This document shows positions 7,079 to 15,370 of a stretch of DNA of 30,362 bases, piece after piece; positions within the stretch are counted from its first letter, which is position 1, and the number at the start of each line of letters is the position of its first letter. Source of the DNA: JANQEA01 sp964466035 (lineage in GTDB: Bacteria > Bipolaricaulota > Bipolaricaulia > UBA7950 > UBA9294). The notes under the pieces were generated by a model. The model was not told the origin of the DNA. It did no database searches and was given only the letters and a program-made list of their open reading frames with translations. The stretch spans positions 1-30,362 of the forward strand of contig CAYXLR010000022.1 of NCBI GenBank assembly GCA_964466035.1. The letters run 5' to 3'. Both the position numbers and the translations under genes were made by a program.

Positions 7079-9997
7079 ATGATGCGACGATGCACGAGCG
7101 TTGCCGCCGTCTGCGCGATCATCGTGTGGGGCGTTGTTTGGTACGCCGCCGCCGCCGATGCGCGTATGTACTTCTCGTCCGACAAGAACGGGCAGAACCG
7201 GGTGACGAGCATCCAGGAGGGCGATTCGGTCTGGATCGTCGTTCACGATCCGGACGAGAACATCGACTGCGACGCCCGCGACAAGTTCTGGACCGACGTC
7301 AAGTTGATGGATCCGAAGACCGGCGCGAACGTCGACTGGGAGAGCTGGGAAAACGACGCCGACGTCGACCCGTACGACTACGTCGGCCGCGACGGTTCGA
7401 CGGCGCACGGCCACTTCTTCGAGGAGACGGGCGCCGACACCGGCGTGTTCGTCAGCAACGTGTCGTTCCGGATCGGCCGGCGGATCGACTGGGAGATCGA
7501 GCGCGGGCACACGCACTGGGTCGGGTTCGACTTCGACGGATTCAGCCTCGAAAACGAGTTCATCAACGACGAACTCGGCGACTGGTACTACTTCTGGCCC
7601 GGCCTCCGCGCCGTGCTCGACCTCGCGATCGATCCGGAGTACGCTCCGTTCGTCGGCGTCCTGCATGATCCGTTCCCCATCCCGTTCGGTCCGTTCCACG
7701 GATGGTTCGAGAACATGGACACGTTGGTCGGCCTGATCCAGGACCCGAACGATCCGTCCGACGTGGCGATCGCGATGATGAAGATCGTCGACACCGAGGC
7801 GACGATCGCGTGGGATCGCGAGGTCTACGAGGACGCGAACACCGCCGCGACGCTCACGGTCGTCGACGCCGACGAGAACCTCGACGGCCACTACGTCGAG
7901 TCCGTGCCGGTCTTCGTGCTCCTGAATCCGGGCTCGTGGAATCCGCTCCAGGTCGACAGCCCAACGACGTTCTGCATGCTGTGGCGGGTCGGCGGCGTGG
8001 TGAACCTGGCCGGGAACCTGTACGACCTAGGGATCTGGCCGTGGAACATCTACGACAGCGGCCTGAATGCGATCGACCTCGCCGGGAACGGCTCGAACCA
8101 GCCGAACGCCGACGGCACGTGGTACGTCGACTACCCGACGGAGGGCGACGGCAACGTCGTCTGGTTCGACACCGCCAGCGCCAGCGGGGTGACGCGGGTG
8201 ATGTTCTACGCGCACGAGACCGGTCCGGACACCGGCGTGTTCCAGCTGAACCTGAACAGCCTGCTCGTCGACCTGGGGTTCGACGGCCTCCGCGTCCGCG
8301 ACGTCCTCGCGGCGTACTACCTCGACCCGAACGACTTCGACGACTTCAAGGTCGCGACGGCGTACATCGAGGAGCGTCGGCACTCGGCGGTATCGTTCAC
8401 CGACGCCGCCCGTGCGCCGCGTTCGACGTACTGGATCGGACGCGATCCGATCTACGTCGAGGTCGTCGACGCCAACGCGAACGTCGATCCGTGCTGCCCC
8501 GAACAGGTCGTCGTCCATCTGTGCACGCCCCACGAGGAGGACGACAGCGAGTGGTGGATCCTCGACGAGGTGAGCTCGAACTCGCCGGCCTTCTTCTCCA
8601 GCGTCGGGATGCGGCTCGAGCCGCTGTGGAACGGGTTGGGCGTCAATTCGGTCGGGGCGTTCGGCGGCTACCAGCTCGAGCTCGACAACTGGACGTTCGA
8701 GGCGTTCAACGAGGACGACGTCCTCGTGCGGTACAACGACGTGGTCCACGACCCGGCGGAGCTTCCGCTCCTCGGCGACTCGAACGATCTCTCCGGGTTC
8801 CCCCCGGAGATCGAGCGCGTTCGCGTCGCGAACGACGTGTCGCTCGCCATGATGTCGATCGGGGACACCCAGGTGTTCGACGGGGAGACGACGAGCATGT
8901 ACTTCCTCGACCGCCAGGGCAGCCCTGTGTCCGGATACGTCAACAGCGACTGCGTGTTCATCGAGGTGATCGACCCGGATCAGAACGAGGACCCGCGTCG
9001 ACGCGAGCGGATCGACGGCTATTGGGCCGACGTGATGAACGCGTGGCCGTTCGCGCCGGAAGCGTTGGCCGGTTGGGACTGCGGTCCCGAGGAAGGAATC
9101 GGCGAGCATTTCGTCAACGACCACCTCGGCACCGTCTCGATCTTCAACACCCTCTGCGGGCCGAAGGTGTACGTGCTCAACCCGCGCAACGGGCACTGGG
9201 CCGCCGTCGACCTGCTCGAGACCGGCGCGGAGACGGGTCATTTCGTCTCGACGATCTGCCTCGATCTGGCCGACGTCCACGCCTGCGTCCCAACGCTCGG
9301 CGCCCTCCCCGGCGACACGATCCTCGCCGTCTATCAAGATCCGTCGAACCACTCCGACTCGGCGTGGATCTCGATCCAGGTCGGAATCGGCGGCGCCGGA
9401 ACGGAGCCCGGCCAGGCATCGACGACGACGTTCGTGGACGAAGACGGCGCCGAGGTCGCCACGTACACGAACGACGACCTCGTGTACGTGCAGGTCGTCG
9501 ATCCATCGCAGTCCGGAGCGCTCCTCGCCGGCGCGCTGACGCTCGAAGGCGACACCTTCGAGCTGGTGGCGCTGCAGGGCGAACCGGGGCTCTACCGGAC
9601 CGAGGGGCTCGATCTCGACCTCGCGGCCGACGACGAGATCACCGCGACGTACACCGATCCGACCGACCCGACGGACACGTCGAGCGACACGATCACGATC
9701 GTCGCCAGCGTGCTGGACGTGGTGGAGTTCTACGCCGCGCCGAGCCCGTTCGAGACGGAGTGCACGTTCGGCTACCGCGGGACGGGCACGGCGACGGTGA
9801 TGTCGGTCGACGTCTACGACCTGACCGGAACGCCGGTGTGGTCCGCCGAGCTGACGGACGCGAGGGAGATCGTCTGGGACGGAACGACCGGAGCACGATG
9901 CGAATCAGTCGCCAACGGCGCGTACGTCTACGTGATCTACGCGACGGACGGGACGAACACGTTCACCGGCAAGGGGAAGGTGTTCGTCCATCGCTGA
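7079..9997 (+). CDS. Large secreted S-layer-like repeat protein with FlgD-like C-terminus
   Basis: 972 residues. GGGAGGG precedes two adjacent ATG codons (7079, 7082). The signal peptide occupies residues 1-28 (A-A-A-D-A-R). The mature protein is built from about five related units. Each has a strand V-W/Y-I/V-x-V-x-D-x-D/N-x-N (residues ~51, 257, 458, 627, 803), and three units carry a second motif E-T-G-x-D/E-T-G-x-F (~117, 379, 714). These acidic D-P-D-E-N and D-A-D-E-N loops look calcium-binding. The last unit ends in a T-D-P-T-D-P-T-D linker. Residues ~880-972 form a FlgD-like Ig domain (A-A-P-S-P-F, then W-D-G-T and G-x-Y-V-Y-V-I). Such domains often anchor or sort secreted proteins. 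It is probably a cell-surface layer or adhesin-like protein; exact role unknown. It is monocistronic or weakly linked to the peroxiredoxin 34 bp downstream. Confidence 0.85.
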   Translation: MMRRCTSVAAVCAIIVWGVVWYAAAADARMYFSSDKNGQNRVTSIQEGDSVWIVVHDPDENIDCDARDKFWTDVKLMDPKTGANVDWESWENDADVDPYDYVGRDGSTAHGHFFEETGADTGVFVSNVSFRIGRRIDWEIERGHTHWVGFDFDGFSLENEFINDELGDWYYFWPGLRAVLDLAIDPEYAPFVGVLHDPFPIPFGPFHGWFENMDTLVGLIQDPNDPSDVAIAMMKIVDTEATIAWDREVYEDANTAATLTVVDADENLDGHYVESVPVFVLLNPGSWNPLQVDSPTTFCMLWRVGGVVNLAGNLYDLGIWPWNIYDSGLNAIDLAGNGSNQPNADGTWYVDYPTEGDGNVVWFDTASASGVTRVMFYAHETGPDTGVFQLNLNSLLVDLGFDGLRVRDVLAAYYLDPNDFDDFKVATAYIEERRHSAVSFTDAARAPRSTYWIGRDPIYVEVVDANANVDPCCPEQVVVHLCTPHEEDDSEWWILDEVSSNSPAFFSSVGMRLEPLWNGLGVNSVGAFGGYQLELDNWTFEAFNEDDVLVRYNDVVHDPAELPLLGDSNDLSGFPPEIERVRVANDVSLAMMSIGDTQVFDGETTSMYFLDRQGSPVSGYVNSDCVFIEVIDPDQNEDPRRRERIDGYWADVMNAWPFAPEALAGWDCGPEEGIGEHFVNDHLGTVSIFNTLCGPKVYVLNPRNGHWAAVDLLETGAETGHFVSTICLDLADVHACVPTLGALPGDTILAVYQDPSNHSDSAWISIQVGIGGAGTEPGQASTTTFVDEDGAEVATYTNDDLVYVQVVDPSQSGALLAGALTLEGDTFELVALQGEPGLYRTEGLDLDLAADDEITATYTDPTDPTDTSSDTITIVASVLDVVEFYAAPSPFETECTFGYRGTGTATVMSVDVYDLTGTPVWSAELTDAREIVWDGTTGARCESVANGAYVYVIYATDGTNTFTGKGKVFVHR

Positions 9998-10031
9998 AGC
10001 GACGGACGCGGGCTCGGAATAGGAGGGAACC

Positions 10032-10487
10032 ATGAGCACGCTGAAATCAGGAGACGCAGCGCCGGGTTTCGAACTGACCTCGGACGAGGGCGAAGAAGTG
10101 AGACTTGAGGATTTCGCAGGCAAGCGAGTTCTCCTCTACTTCTACCCGAAGGCGGATACGCCGGGCTGCACGAAGCAGGCGTGCGCGCTGCGGGACGTCC
10201 ATCCGGACGTGGCGGAAAAGGACATCGTCATCGTCGGGATCAGCCCGGACACCCCGGAGAAGCTGGCGAGATTCCGCGCCAAGTACGATCTCCCGTTCGT
10301 GCTCCTCTCCGACCCCGACCACGCCGTCGCCGAGGCGTACGGCGCGTGGGGCGAACGGAAGCTGTACGGGCGCAGCTTCATGGGGATCCTCCGATCCCAC
10401 GTCGCGATCGCCGAGGACGGACGGATCACCAACTACGAGCTGAAGGTGAAGCCGCTGGCAACGGCCGATCTCGCGAAGTCGCTGTAG
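10032..10487 (+). CDS. bcp: Thioredoxin-dependent peroxiredoxin, BCP/PrxQ type
   Basis: 151 residues, full length for the family, starting six bases after AGGAGG. It reduces hydrogen peroxide and organic hydroperoxides using thioredoxin, in the cytoplasm. The peroxidatic Cys46 is in the canonical T-P-G-C-T motif, and Cys51 (K-Q-A-C) five residues later is the resolving Cys, defining an atypical 2-Cys PrxQ that forms the disulfide within one chain. Arg near the end of the core (R-S-H-V) and the G-x-x-A-P-x-F N-terminus are also present. It follows the surface protein gene closely, but with its own strong ribosome site. No OxyR- or PerR-type site is evident. Identification is firm. Confidence 0.95.
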   Translation: MSTLKSGDAAPGFELTSDEGEEVRLEDFAGKRVLLYFYPKADTPGCTKQACALRDVHPDVAEKDIVIVGISPDTPEKLARFRAKYDLPFVLLSDPDHAVAEAYGAWGERKLYGRSFMGILRSHVAIAEDGRITNYELKVKPLATADLAKSL

Positions 10488-10672
10488 AAGATCTGACAAC
10501 GGTGCAGACGCCTCCAGTCCTTGCCCGGTCGTCGCGCGGCTCTCGGCCCGAGCCCGATCCGATCGCTCCTTCGGTGGGGCGTGTTCGGCCACTCCGTGCC
10601 AGTTGAACCGGGGCGCTCCGAATCACGGCAGAATCTAGCAAGATCTTCCAGCATGGCAGCCGGGGAGGGCGG

Positions 10673-12028
10673 ATGAAATCGTCGCGACCGTCGGGGATGT
10701 TCGGGTTCAGCGTCGTCTGGTTCGGACAGGTCGTCTCGCTGCTCGGCACCGGGATGACCCAGTTCGCCCTGACGATCTGGGCGTGGCAGGTCACCGGGCA
10801 AGCGACCGCGCTCGCGCTGGTCGGGTTCTTCGGATATTTCCCGCGGATCGTCCTCACCCCGCTCGCTGGCGCGCTGGTCGATCGCTGGAACCGGAAGGCG
10901 CTGATGATCACGAGCGACCTGGCGGCCGGCCTGGCGACGGTCGCGGTCTTCGTCCTCTACAGGACGGGCGGGCTTCAGATCTGGCACCTGTTCGCGGCGG
11001 CGGCGTTCTCCGGCGCGTTCGGCTCGTTCCAGTTTCCCGCCTATCAGGCGTCGATCTCGCTGATGCTTCCGAAGGAGCAGTACACGCGGGCGAACACGAT
11101 GCTCGGCCTCGCCCACTCGATCTCGACCGTCTTCGCCCCGATGGCCGCCGGCGCGCTGCTCGCGTTCATCGGGATCGGCGGGATCCTGACGATCGACATC
11201 GTCACGTTCTCGTTCGCCGTCGGGACGCTGCTGATCGTCGCCATTCCGCAGCCGGCGGCCCACCACGTCGCCGAGGCGAAGGGCCGGAACCTCCTTTCCG
11301 ACTGCCTGTTCGGATTCCGTTACGTCGCAGCGAGTCGGAGCCTCACCGGCCTGCTCCTCCTCTTCTTCGCGCTGAATCTTCTCATGACATTGAGCGGCGC
11401 CGTGCTGTCGCCGATGATCCTCGCCCGCACGGGCAACGACGAGCTGATCCTCGGCACGGTCCAGATGCTGTTCGGAATCAGCGGACTCGTCGGCGGCGCG
11501 CTGGTCTCGATCTGGGGAGGCCCGAAGCGGAAGATCCTCGCCCTGCTCGCCGCGATCCTCGTGACGAGCCTGTTCGGCAACGTCGTCCTCGGCGTCGGAC
11601 GAAGCCTCGTCGTCTGGGGCGTCGGGGCGTTCCTCACCACGCTTCTGATCCCGATGGCGAACGGCGCGAGTCACGCGATCTGGCAATCGAAGATCCCGAT
11701 TCACCTGCAGGGGCGCGTCTTCTCGGCGCGGATCCTCATCGGGCAGATCGGCGGCGCGATCACGATCCCGCTCGCCGGCGTCCTCGCCGATCGAGCGTTC
11801 GAACCGTTGATGAGCGGCACTAGCGCCCTGGCCCGAGGGCTCGCGCCGCTCGTAGGGAGAGGCCCCGGTGCCGGAATGGGCCTGATGTTCGTCCTGTTCG
11901 GCCTCCTCGGTGCCGCCGCCGCGATCGTCGGCTTCGCCTATCGACCGATCCGCGAGATCGAGCGGATCCTCCCGGACATCGAGCCGGACGATCCCGCGGA
12001 GCCGGACGCGACGGCTACCACGAGATAA
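10673..12028 (+). CDS. MFS exporter (MFS_3 / macrolide-efflux and EntS-like)
   Basis: 451 residues with 12 predicted membrane segments. GGGGAGGG lies just before the ATG. The N-terminus (F-W-F/V-V-W-F-G-Q-V-V-S-L-L-G-T-G-M-T-Q-F) and the loop A-G-A-L-V-D-R-W-N-R-K after the second segment are hallmarks of the MFS_3 efflux branch (Mef-like macrolide exporters, EntS siderophore exporter). The M-L-P-K-E-Q-Y-T-R-A-N segment is also typical. Substrate unknown; the family exports drugs or natural products. A long poorly conserved loop precedes the last segment. The 185 bp upstream hold no clear promoter. The 3' end overlaps the opposing putative beta-barrel gene by 14 bp. Confidence 0.87.
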   Translation: MKSSRPSGMFGFSVVWFGQVVSLLGTGMTQFALTIWAWQVTGQATALALVGFFGYFPRIVLTPLAGALVDRWNRKALMITSDLAAGLATVAVFVLYRTGGLQIWHLFAAAAFSGAFGSFQFPAYQASISLMLPKEQYTRANTMLGLAHSISTVFAPMAAGALLAFIGIGGILTIDIVTFSFAVGTLLIVAIPQPAAHHVAEAKGRNLLSDCLFGFRYVAASRSLTGLLLLFFALNLLMTLSGAVLSPMILARTGNDELILGTVQMLFGISGLVGGALVSIWGGPKRKILALLAAILVTSLFGNVVLGVGRSLVVWGVGAFLTTLLIPMANGASHAIWQSKIPIHLQGRVFSARILIGQIGGAITIPLAGVLADRAFEPLMSGTSALARGLAPLVGRGPGAGMGLMFVLFGLLGAAAAIVGFAYRPIREIERILPDIEPDDPAEPDATATTR

Positions 12029-13115
12029 GGAAACCGAAGTCGAGCGACGTCACGCCGATTCCGAGGACGTAGTCGAGCCCCATGCTGAACTCCATGTTCG
12101 CCGCGAGGTCGATCGACATGTCGAACGTGAACTCCCCGACGTCGAACAGGTACACGCTGTCCTCGTCGAAGAAGACCGCCGCCTCGAAGTCGAACGGCCC
12201 GCAGCAGGCGTCCTCGTCGGCCTCGATCATGTACATCTCCCAGTAGTCGCCGAGAATGCCGGGCTTCGAGACGAACTCACCGTCACCCCAGAACGAGAGC
12301 GCCGTGAAGACCACGTTGCCGATGTCGCACTCGAGGATGAAGCCGTCGAAGTGAAGCGCCTCGAGCGTCAGATTGCCGCTCGTCTCGACGCCGACGTAGA
12401 ACTCGACGCAGACGGCGGAGAAATCGAAGTTCGGGGTGAGAGCGAGCGATTTCGTCTGCACCGTGAACTCGAGCGTCGCGTCGAACGTCACCCAAGGCAG
12501 GTTCGTGATGCCGATCCCGGCCGCCTCGAAGACGGCCTTCTCGAATCCGTCGCAGTCGAAGTAGACCGTGAACTCGACCTCGGCGCAGCAGAACGGGAAG
12601 TCGACGCCGATCTCGAGTCCCGTGAAGTCGAGATCGCACTCGCCGATCGGATCGTCATCGTCTCCGAACTCGACCGTTACGTCGAGATCGACCCCGCCGG
12701 AGGTACCCCGTCCTATGAGGGTGAGGTAAGTGTCCTCGTCGTACAACTCGAACGTCCCGCTGAACGTCACGCCGGCGATCTCCACCGTCGTCGTCGTCGT
12801 CCACTTGTCGAATTCGGGTACGTCCGGGTCGAACGCAAGCGCGGAGGAGATCGTGAACCCCCCGACCACGCCGACCGCCGAGAAGTCCTGATCGGTCCAC
12901 CCCGTCTGGTCGAGCCCGCTCAGCGAGCTGAACGTCCAGTCGGCGACCGTGTACTTCACGAGCAGCTCCGTCGAGTAGATGAACGCGTCGACGAACGACG
13001 GAGTCTGCGGGTTGATCCCGAGGTCGATCCTCCAGTGCCCGGTCAACGCCTGAGCCGAGCCGACCACTGCGCATCCCATCACGATCACAACACCGAGTAT
13101 GAATGCACGTCGCAT
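12015..13115 (-). CDS. Secreted beta-rich protein, putative outer-membrane barrel
   Basis: 366 residues behind GGGAGG. The signal peptide (R-R then a hydrophobic run) is cleaved near Ala21-Ala23 (G-S-A-Q-A-L). The remainder alternates hydrophobic and polar residues in about 20 strands, with acidic turns (D-D-D-D-P), paired Cys (F-C-C-A, A-C-C-G) and a final aromatic residue (L-I-S-W), as expected of a protein inserted by the BAM machinery. I recognise no specific porin family. It could instead be a soluble beta-helix protein. Monocistronic; its 3' end overlaps the MFS gene by 14 bp on the opposite strand, so the two messages are complementary there. Function unknown. Confidence 0.75.
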   Translation of the reverse strand: MRRAFILGVVIVMGCAVVGSAQALTGHWRIDLGINPQTPSFVDAFIYSTELLVKYTVADWTFSSLSGLDQTGWTDQDFSAVGVVGGFTISSALAFDPDVPEFDKWTTTTTVEIAGVTFSGTFELYDEDTYLTLIGRGTSGGVDLDVTVEFGDDDDPIGECDLDFTGLEIGVDFPFCCAEVEFTVYFDCDGFEKAVFEAAGIGITNLPWVTFDATLEFTVQTKSLALTPNFDFSAVCVEFYVGVETSGNLTLEALHFDGFILECDIGNVVFTALSFWGDGEFVSKPGILGDYWEMYMIEADEDACCGPFDFEAAVFFDEDSVYLFDVGEFTFDMSIDLAANMEFSMGLDYVLGIGVTSLDFGFLISW

Positions 13116-13463
13116 TGCCCTACCTCCCTAATGATTCGAGACGCAGCGCTGGGAGGAAACCGAAGACACGAGATGGCGCGATCCCGACGGGGTGCGGACT
13201 CCCCAGCCAGACCGATCGGCGGTCGAGCAACCTGTCCGTTCACGTCGTTCGCTAGCATCGTCGGCCCCTTGTCTCGGAAACCAGCGGCTAGCAGACACCC
13301 GGTCGGCAACAGGCTATCGCGGACCGAAGCGCCTTGCTGTTCTGCGCGATCCGTTCGGTGCGGACATTCGTCCCGGCGCGGAAGCACGCGTCGCACCCCG
13401 GCTCATCGCTGACGCGCGGGCGCGCTTCTCGGGCGAACGACAGGGGCTTGCGTCACGGCCGTG
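13116..13463. other. Intergenic region without recognisable gene
   Basis: About 350 bp between divergent genes. Open frames here are short and lack ribosome sites. I see no tRNA, no known RNA motif and no repeats. Confidence 0.6.
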
Positions 13464-13492
13464 TTGACTATATGATAGGAAAACTACATACT
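13464..13492 (+). promoter_or_regulatory. Sigma70-type promoter for radC
   Basis: TTGACT (13464-13469), 17 bp, CATACT (13487-13492), in a locally A+T-rich patch that stands out from its surroundings. The transcription start near 13499 would leave only about 13 bases before the ATG at 13512, with a weak GGTGA as ribosome site. Confidence 0.65.
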
Positions 13493-13511
13493 AGACGGCC
13501 GGTGATACAGT

Positions 13512-14219
13512 ATGCAGAACACGAAAGTCGCCGAGCCCTTCCACCGCTGGGATCCGAAGAAGCGCCGGATACAGGACCTGCCGGACGCGGATCGTCCGCG
13601 CGAGAAGCTGATCCGCAAGGGCGCCGCGTCGCTGTCGGACGTCGAACTGCTCGCGGTTCTCCTCGGGAGCGGGACGCGCCGGACCGGGGTCCTCGACATC
13701 GCGTCGAAGATTCTGCGCGCGCTCGACGGTCGGCTCGATTCGGGCAACCTCGAGGTCCTTCAGTCGATCGCGGGCGTCGGGAGAGCGAAGGCGTGTCAGA
13801 TCGAGGCCGCGCTCGAGCTGGCTCGAAGGCACATCGCCCAAAGAAGACACGTCATCCGGGAGGCGGCGGACGCCCTTCCCTATCTCCAACCGATCCGGGC
13901 GAAGAAGCAGGAGCACTTCGTTTGCATCTCGCTGAACGGGGCCGGCGAGGTGATCGAATCCCGCGTCGTGACGGTCGGGCTCCTCGACGCGAACCAGGTC
14001 CATCCCCGCGAGGTCTTCTCCGACCCGATCGCCGATCGCGCCGCGGCCGTGATCGTCGCCCACAACCATCCCTCGGGGACGCTCGAGCCGAGCCCGGAGG
14101 ATCTCGCGCTCACCCGCCGGATCGTCAAAGCGGGCGACCTCCTCGGAATCCGCGTTCTCGATCACCTGATCGTCACCGCGGAGGGGTTCCTGTCGCTGAA
14201 GGAAGCCGGTCACCTCTAG
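13512..14219 (+). CDS. radC: RadC family JAMM/MPN-domain protein
   Basis: 235 residues, the family's normal length. Residues 83-99 form a helix-hairpin-helix (L-Q-S-I-A-G-V-G-R-A-K). The C-terminal JAB1/MPN domain carries the zinc motif H184-N-H186-P-S188-G, eight residues, then D197. RadC proteins are linked to DNA repair and recombination by history and are widespread, but their biochemical role is not settled; the domain is a metalloprotease-like fold. The start at 13512 fits the promoter just upstream. The gene converges on the nuclease-type lipoprotein gene, 24 bp away, where a small CCGA/TCGG hairpin sits without a T-tract. Identification firm; function as for the family. Confidence 0.95.
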   Translation: MQNTKVAEPFHRWDPKKRRIQDLPDADRPREKLIRKGAASLSDVELLAVLLGSGTRRTGVLDIASKILRALDGRLDSGNLEVLQSIAGVGRAKACQIEAALELARRHIAQRRHVIREAADALPYLQPIRAKKQEHFVCISLNGAGEVIESRVVTVGLLDANQVHPREVFSDPIADRAAAVIVAHNHPSGTLEPSPEDLALTRRIVKAGDLLGIRVLDHLIVTAEGFLSLKEAGHL

Positions 14220-14243
14220 AAAAGGGCCCCGAGAACTCGGAAC

Positions 14244-15251
14244 CTACTCCGCCGGGAACTCGAAGGTGGCGATGACCGGCCAGTGATCGGAGACGGTCCG
14301 CGCCGCGTACGAATGGTCGATCCGCACCTCGGTCAGGTACGGGATCAGTCCGCGGCTCGCGTAGATGTGATCGATCTGCGAGTGCTCCGCGTCCCCGTCG
14401 TCGACGCCGTTGCGGTTTCGATCGTACCAGTACGTGTACCGTTCGCACGGCTCCAGGCGGTCGCAGACGTTGACGAGCTCGTCGCCGTCCCGAACCGGAT
14501 CGACGTCCTTGAGCAGGCGATCGACGCAGGTCCGCGGCTCGTTGCCCGCGGCGTCGCAGACGTCGGCGTCGAAGTCGTTCACGTCGCCGAGCACGATGAC
14601 CTCGTGCCCCGCGTCGAGGAATCCCCTCGCCAGATCGCGGATGATGCTCGCCTGCGCCTCGCGCCGAACGACGCGCTGGAGCTCGTCGGGGTAGGCGAGG
14701 AGATGGAGGCCGATCAACGCGATCGTTCTGCCCCCGACCTCGGTCGTCGCCCAGTAGTGCTTGTAGACCGCCTCGGTGCCCATCGGACCGCGCAGGCTCG
14801 ACTCGGGAATGGGATACCGGACCTGGGCGTCGCTCCGCCCGGTCTCCGTCACGGGAAAGCGCGACAGCGCCGCGACGTCCTGCCCGGTCTCCTCGTCGGT
14901 CCCCTGGACGAAGATCGGACGGTAGCCATTGCCGAGCTTCTCGTTCAGCCGGTCGAGCATCGAGCGGTCCTCGATCTCGGCCAGGCTGACGAAGTCGGGA
15001 TCGATCGACGCCAAGTAGGAGGCGACGTCGGACAGATGCGCTTCCGCCTCCTCCGGGCTCTGCGGCGCCGTCGAGAACTCCTCCTCACCGATGCCGTCGA
15101 ACAGCCACCACGCGTTCAGCGCCACCACTGTCCACGAGGCGGGCTCGGCGCCTCCCGCTTCGGCCGGTTCGGTCGTGTCCGTGCCGCACCCCGCGAGGAG
15201 CGCCCCCACCAGGCATAGCAGAAACCCGAAGGCCCACCCGGATCTTCGCAT
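14244..15251 (-). CDS. Lipoprotein of the endonuclease/exonuclease/phosphatase family
   Basis: 335 residues. The signal ends in a lipobox L-L-A-G-C (Cys22), followed by a Thr/Glu/Ala linker, so the enzyme is tethered by lipid to a membrane outside the cytoplasm. The catalytic domain has N46, E92 (A-E-I-E-D), H183 (G-L-H-L), G-D-V-N-D at 222-226, Q-I-D-H at 292-295 and S-D-H-W-P at 321-325, the full EEP metal-dependent set. An acidic loop at 277-290 (D-R-N-R-N-G-V-D-D-G-D) resembles a calcium loop. The substrate could be nucleic acid, a phospholipid head group or an inositol phosphate. There is no Shine-Dalgarno; the TATAAT 10 bases upstream predicts a nearly leaderless message. The gene follows the putative outer-membrane protein gene at a distance of 119 bp but has its own promoter element. 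Confidence 0.88.
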   Translation of the reverse strand: MRRSGWAFGFLLCLVGALLAGCGTDTTEPAEAGGAEPASWTVVALNAWWLFDGIGEEEFSTAPQSPEEAEAHLSDVASYLASIDPDFVSLAEIEDRSMLDRLNEKLGNGYRPIFVQGTDEETGQDVAALSRFPVTETGRSDAQVRYPIPESSLRGPMGTEAVYKHYWATTEVGGRTIALIGLHLLAYPDELQRVVRREAQASIIRDLARGFLDAGHEVIVLGDVNDFDADVCDAAGNEPRTCVDRLLKDVDPVRDGDELVNVCDRLEPCERYTYWYDRNRNGVDDGDAEHSQIDHIYASRGLIPYLTEVRIDHSYAARTVSDHWPVIATFEFPAE

Positions 15252-15261
15252 GATGCTGCGA

Positions 15262-15267
15262 ATTATA
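15262..15267 (-). promoter_or_regulatory. Perfect TATAAT -10 box, near-leaderless start
   Basis: On the minus strand TATAAT ends 10 bases before the ATG at 15251, so transcription should begin about 3-4 bases before the start codon. No good -35 is present at 17 bp. There is no Shine-Dalgarno for this gene, which agrees with a leaderless transcript. Confidence 0.55.
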
Positions 15268-15319
15268 TCTGTGAACCCGCCTCACCGCCGCTTCCTTGCC
15301 GCCCTCCCTCAAAGGGCGC

Positions 15320-15347
15320 GCCGCCCTCCGTTGCACCGGAAGGCGGC
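15320..15347 (-). terminator. Hairpin downstream of putative OMP gene
   Basis: GCCGCC-x-TCCG, a 6-base loop, then CGGA-x-GGCGGC: a 10-bp stem with one mismatch, placed 24 bp after the stop of the minus-strand OMP-like gene. Only a weak CCCTTTG follows, so termination would be inefficient or the hairpin may protect the 3' end. Confidence 0.35.
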
Positions 15348-15370
15348 ACGTCCGATTCCCCGGTAGCTTC

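Noticed and set aside
13085..13396. 103-codon minus frame in the intergenic region before radC
   Set aside because: No ribosome site, mixed composition, and it overlaps the start of the real gene at 13115.
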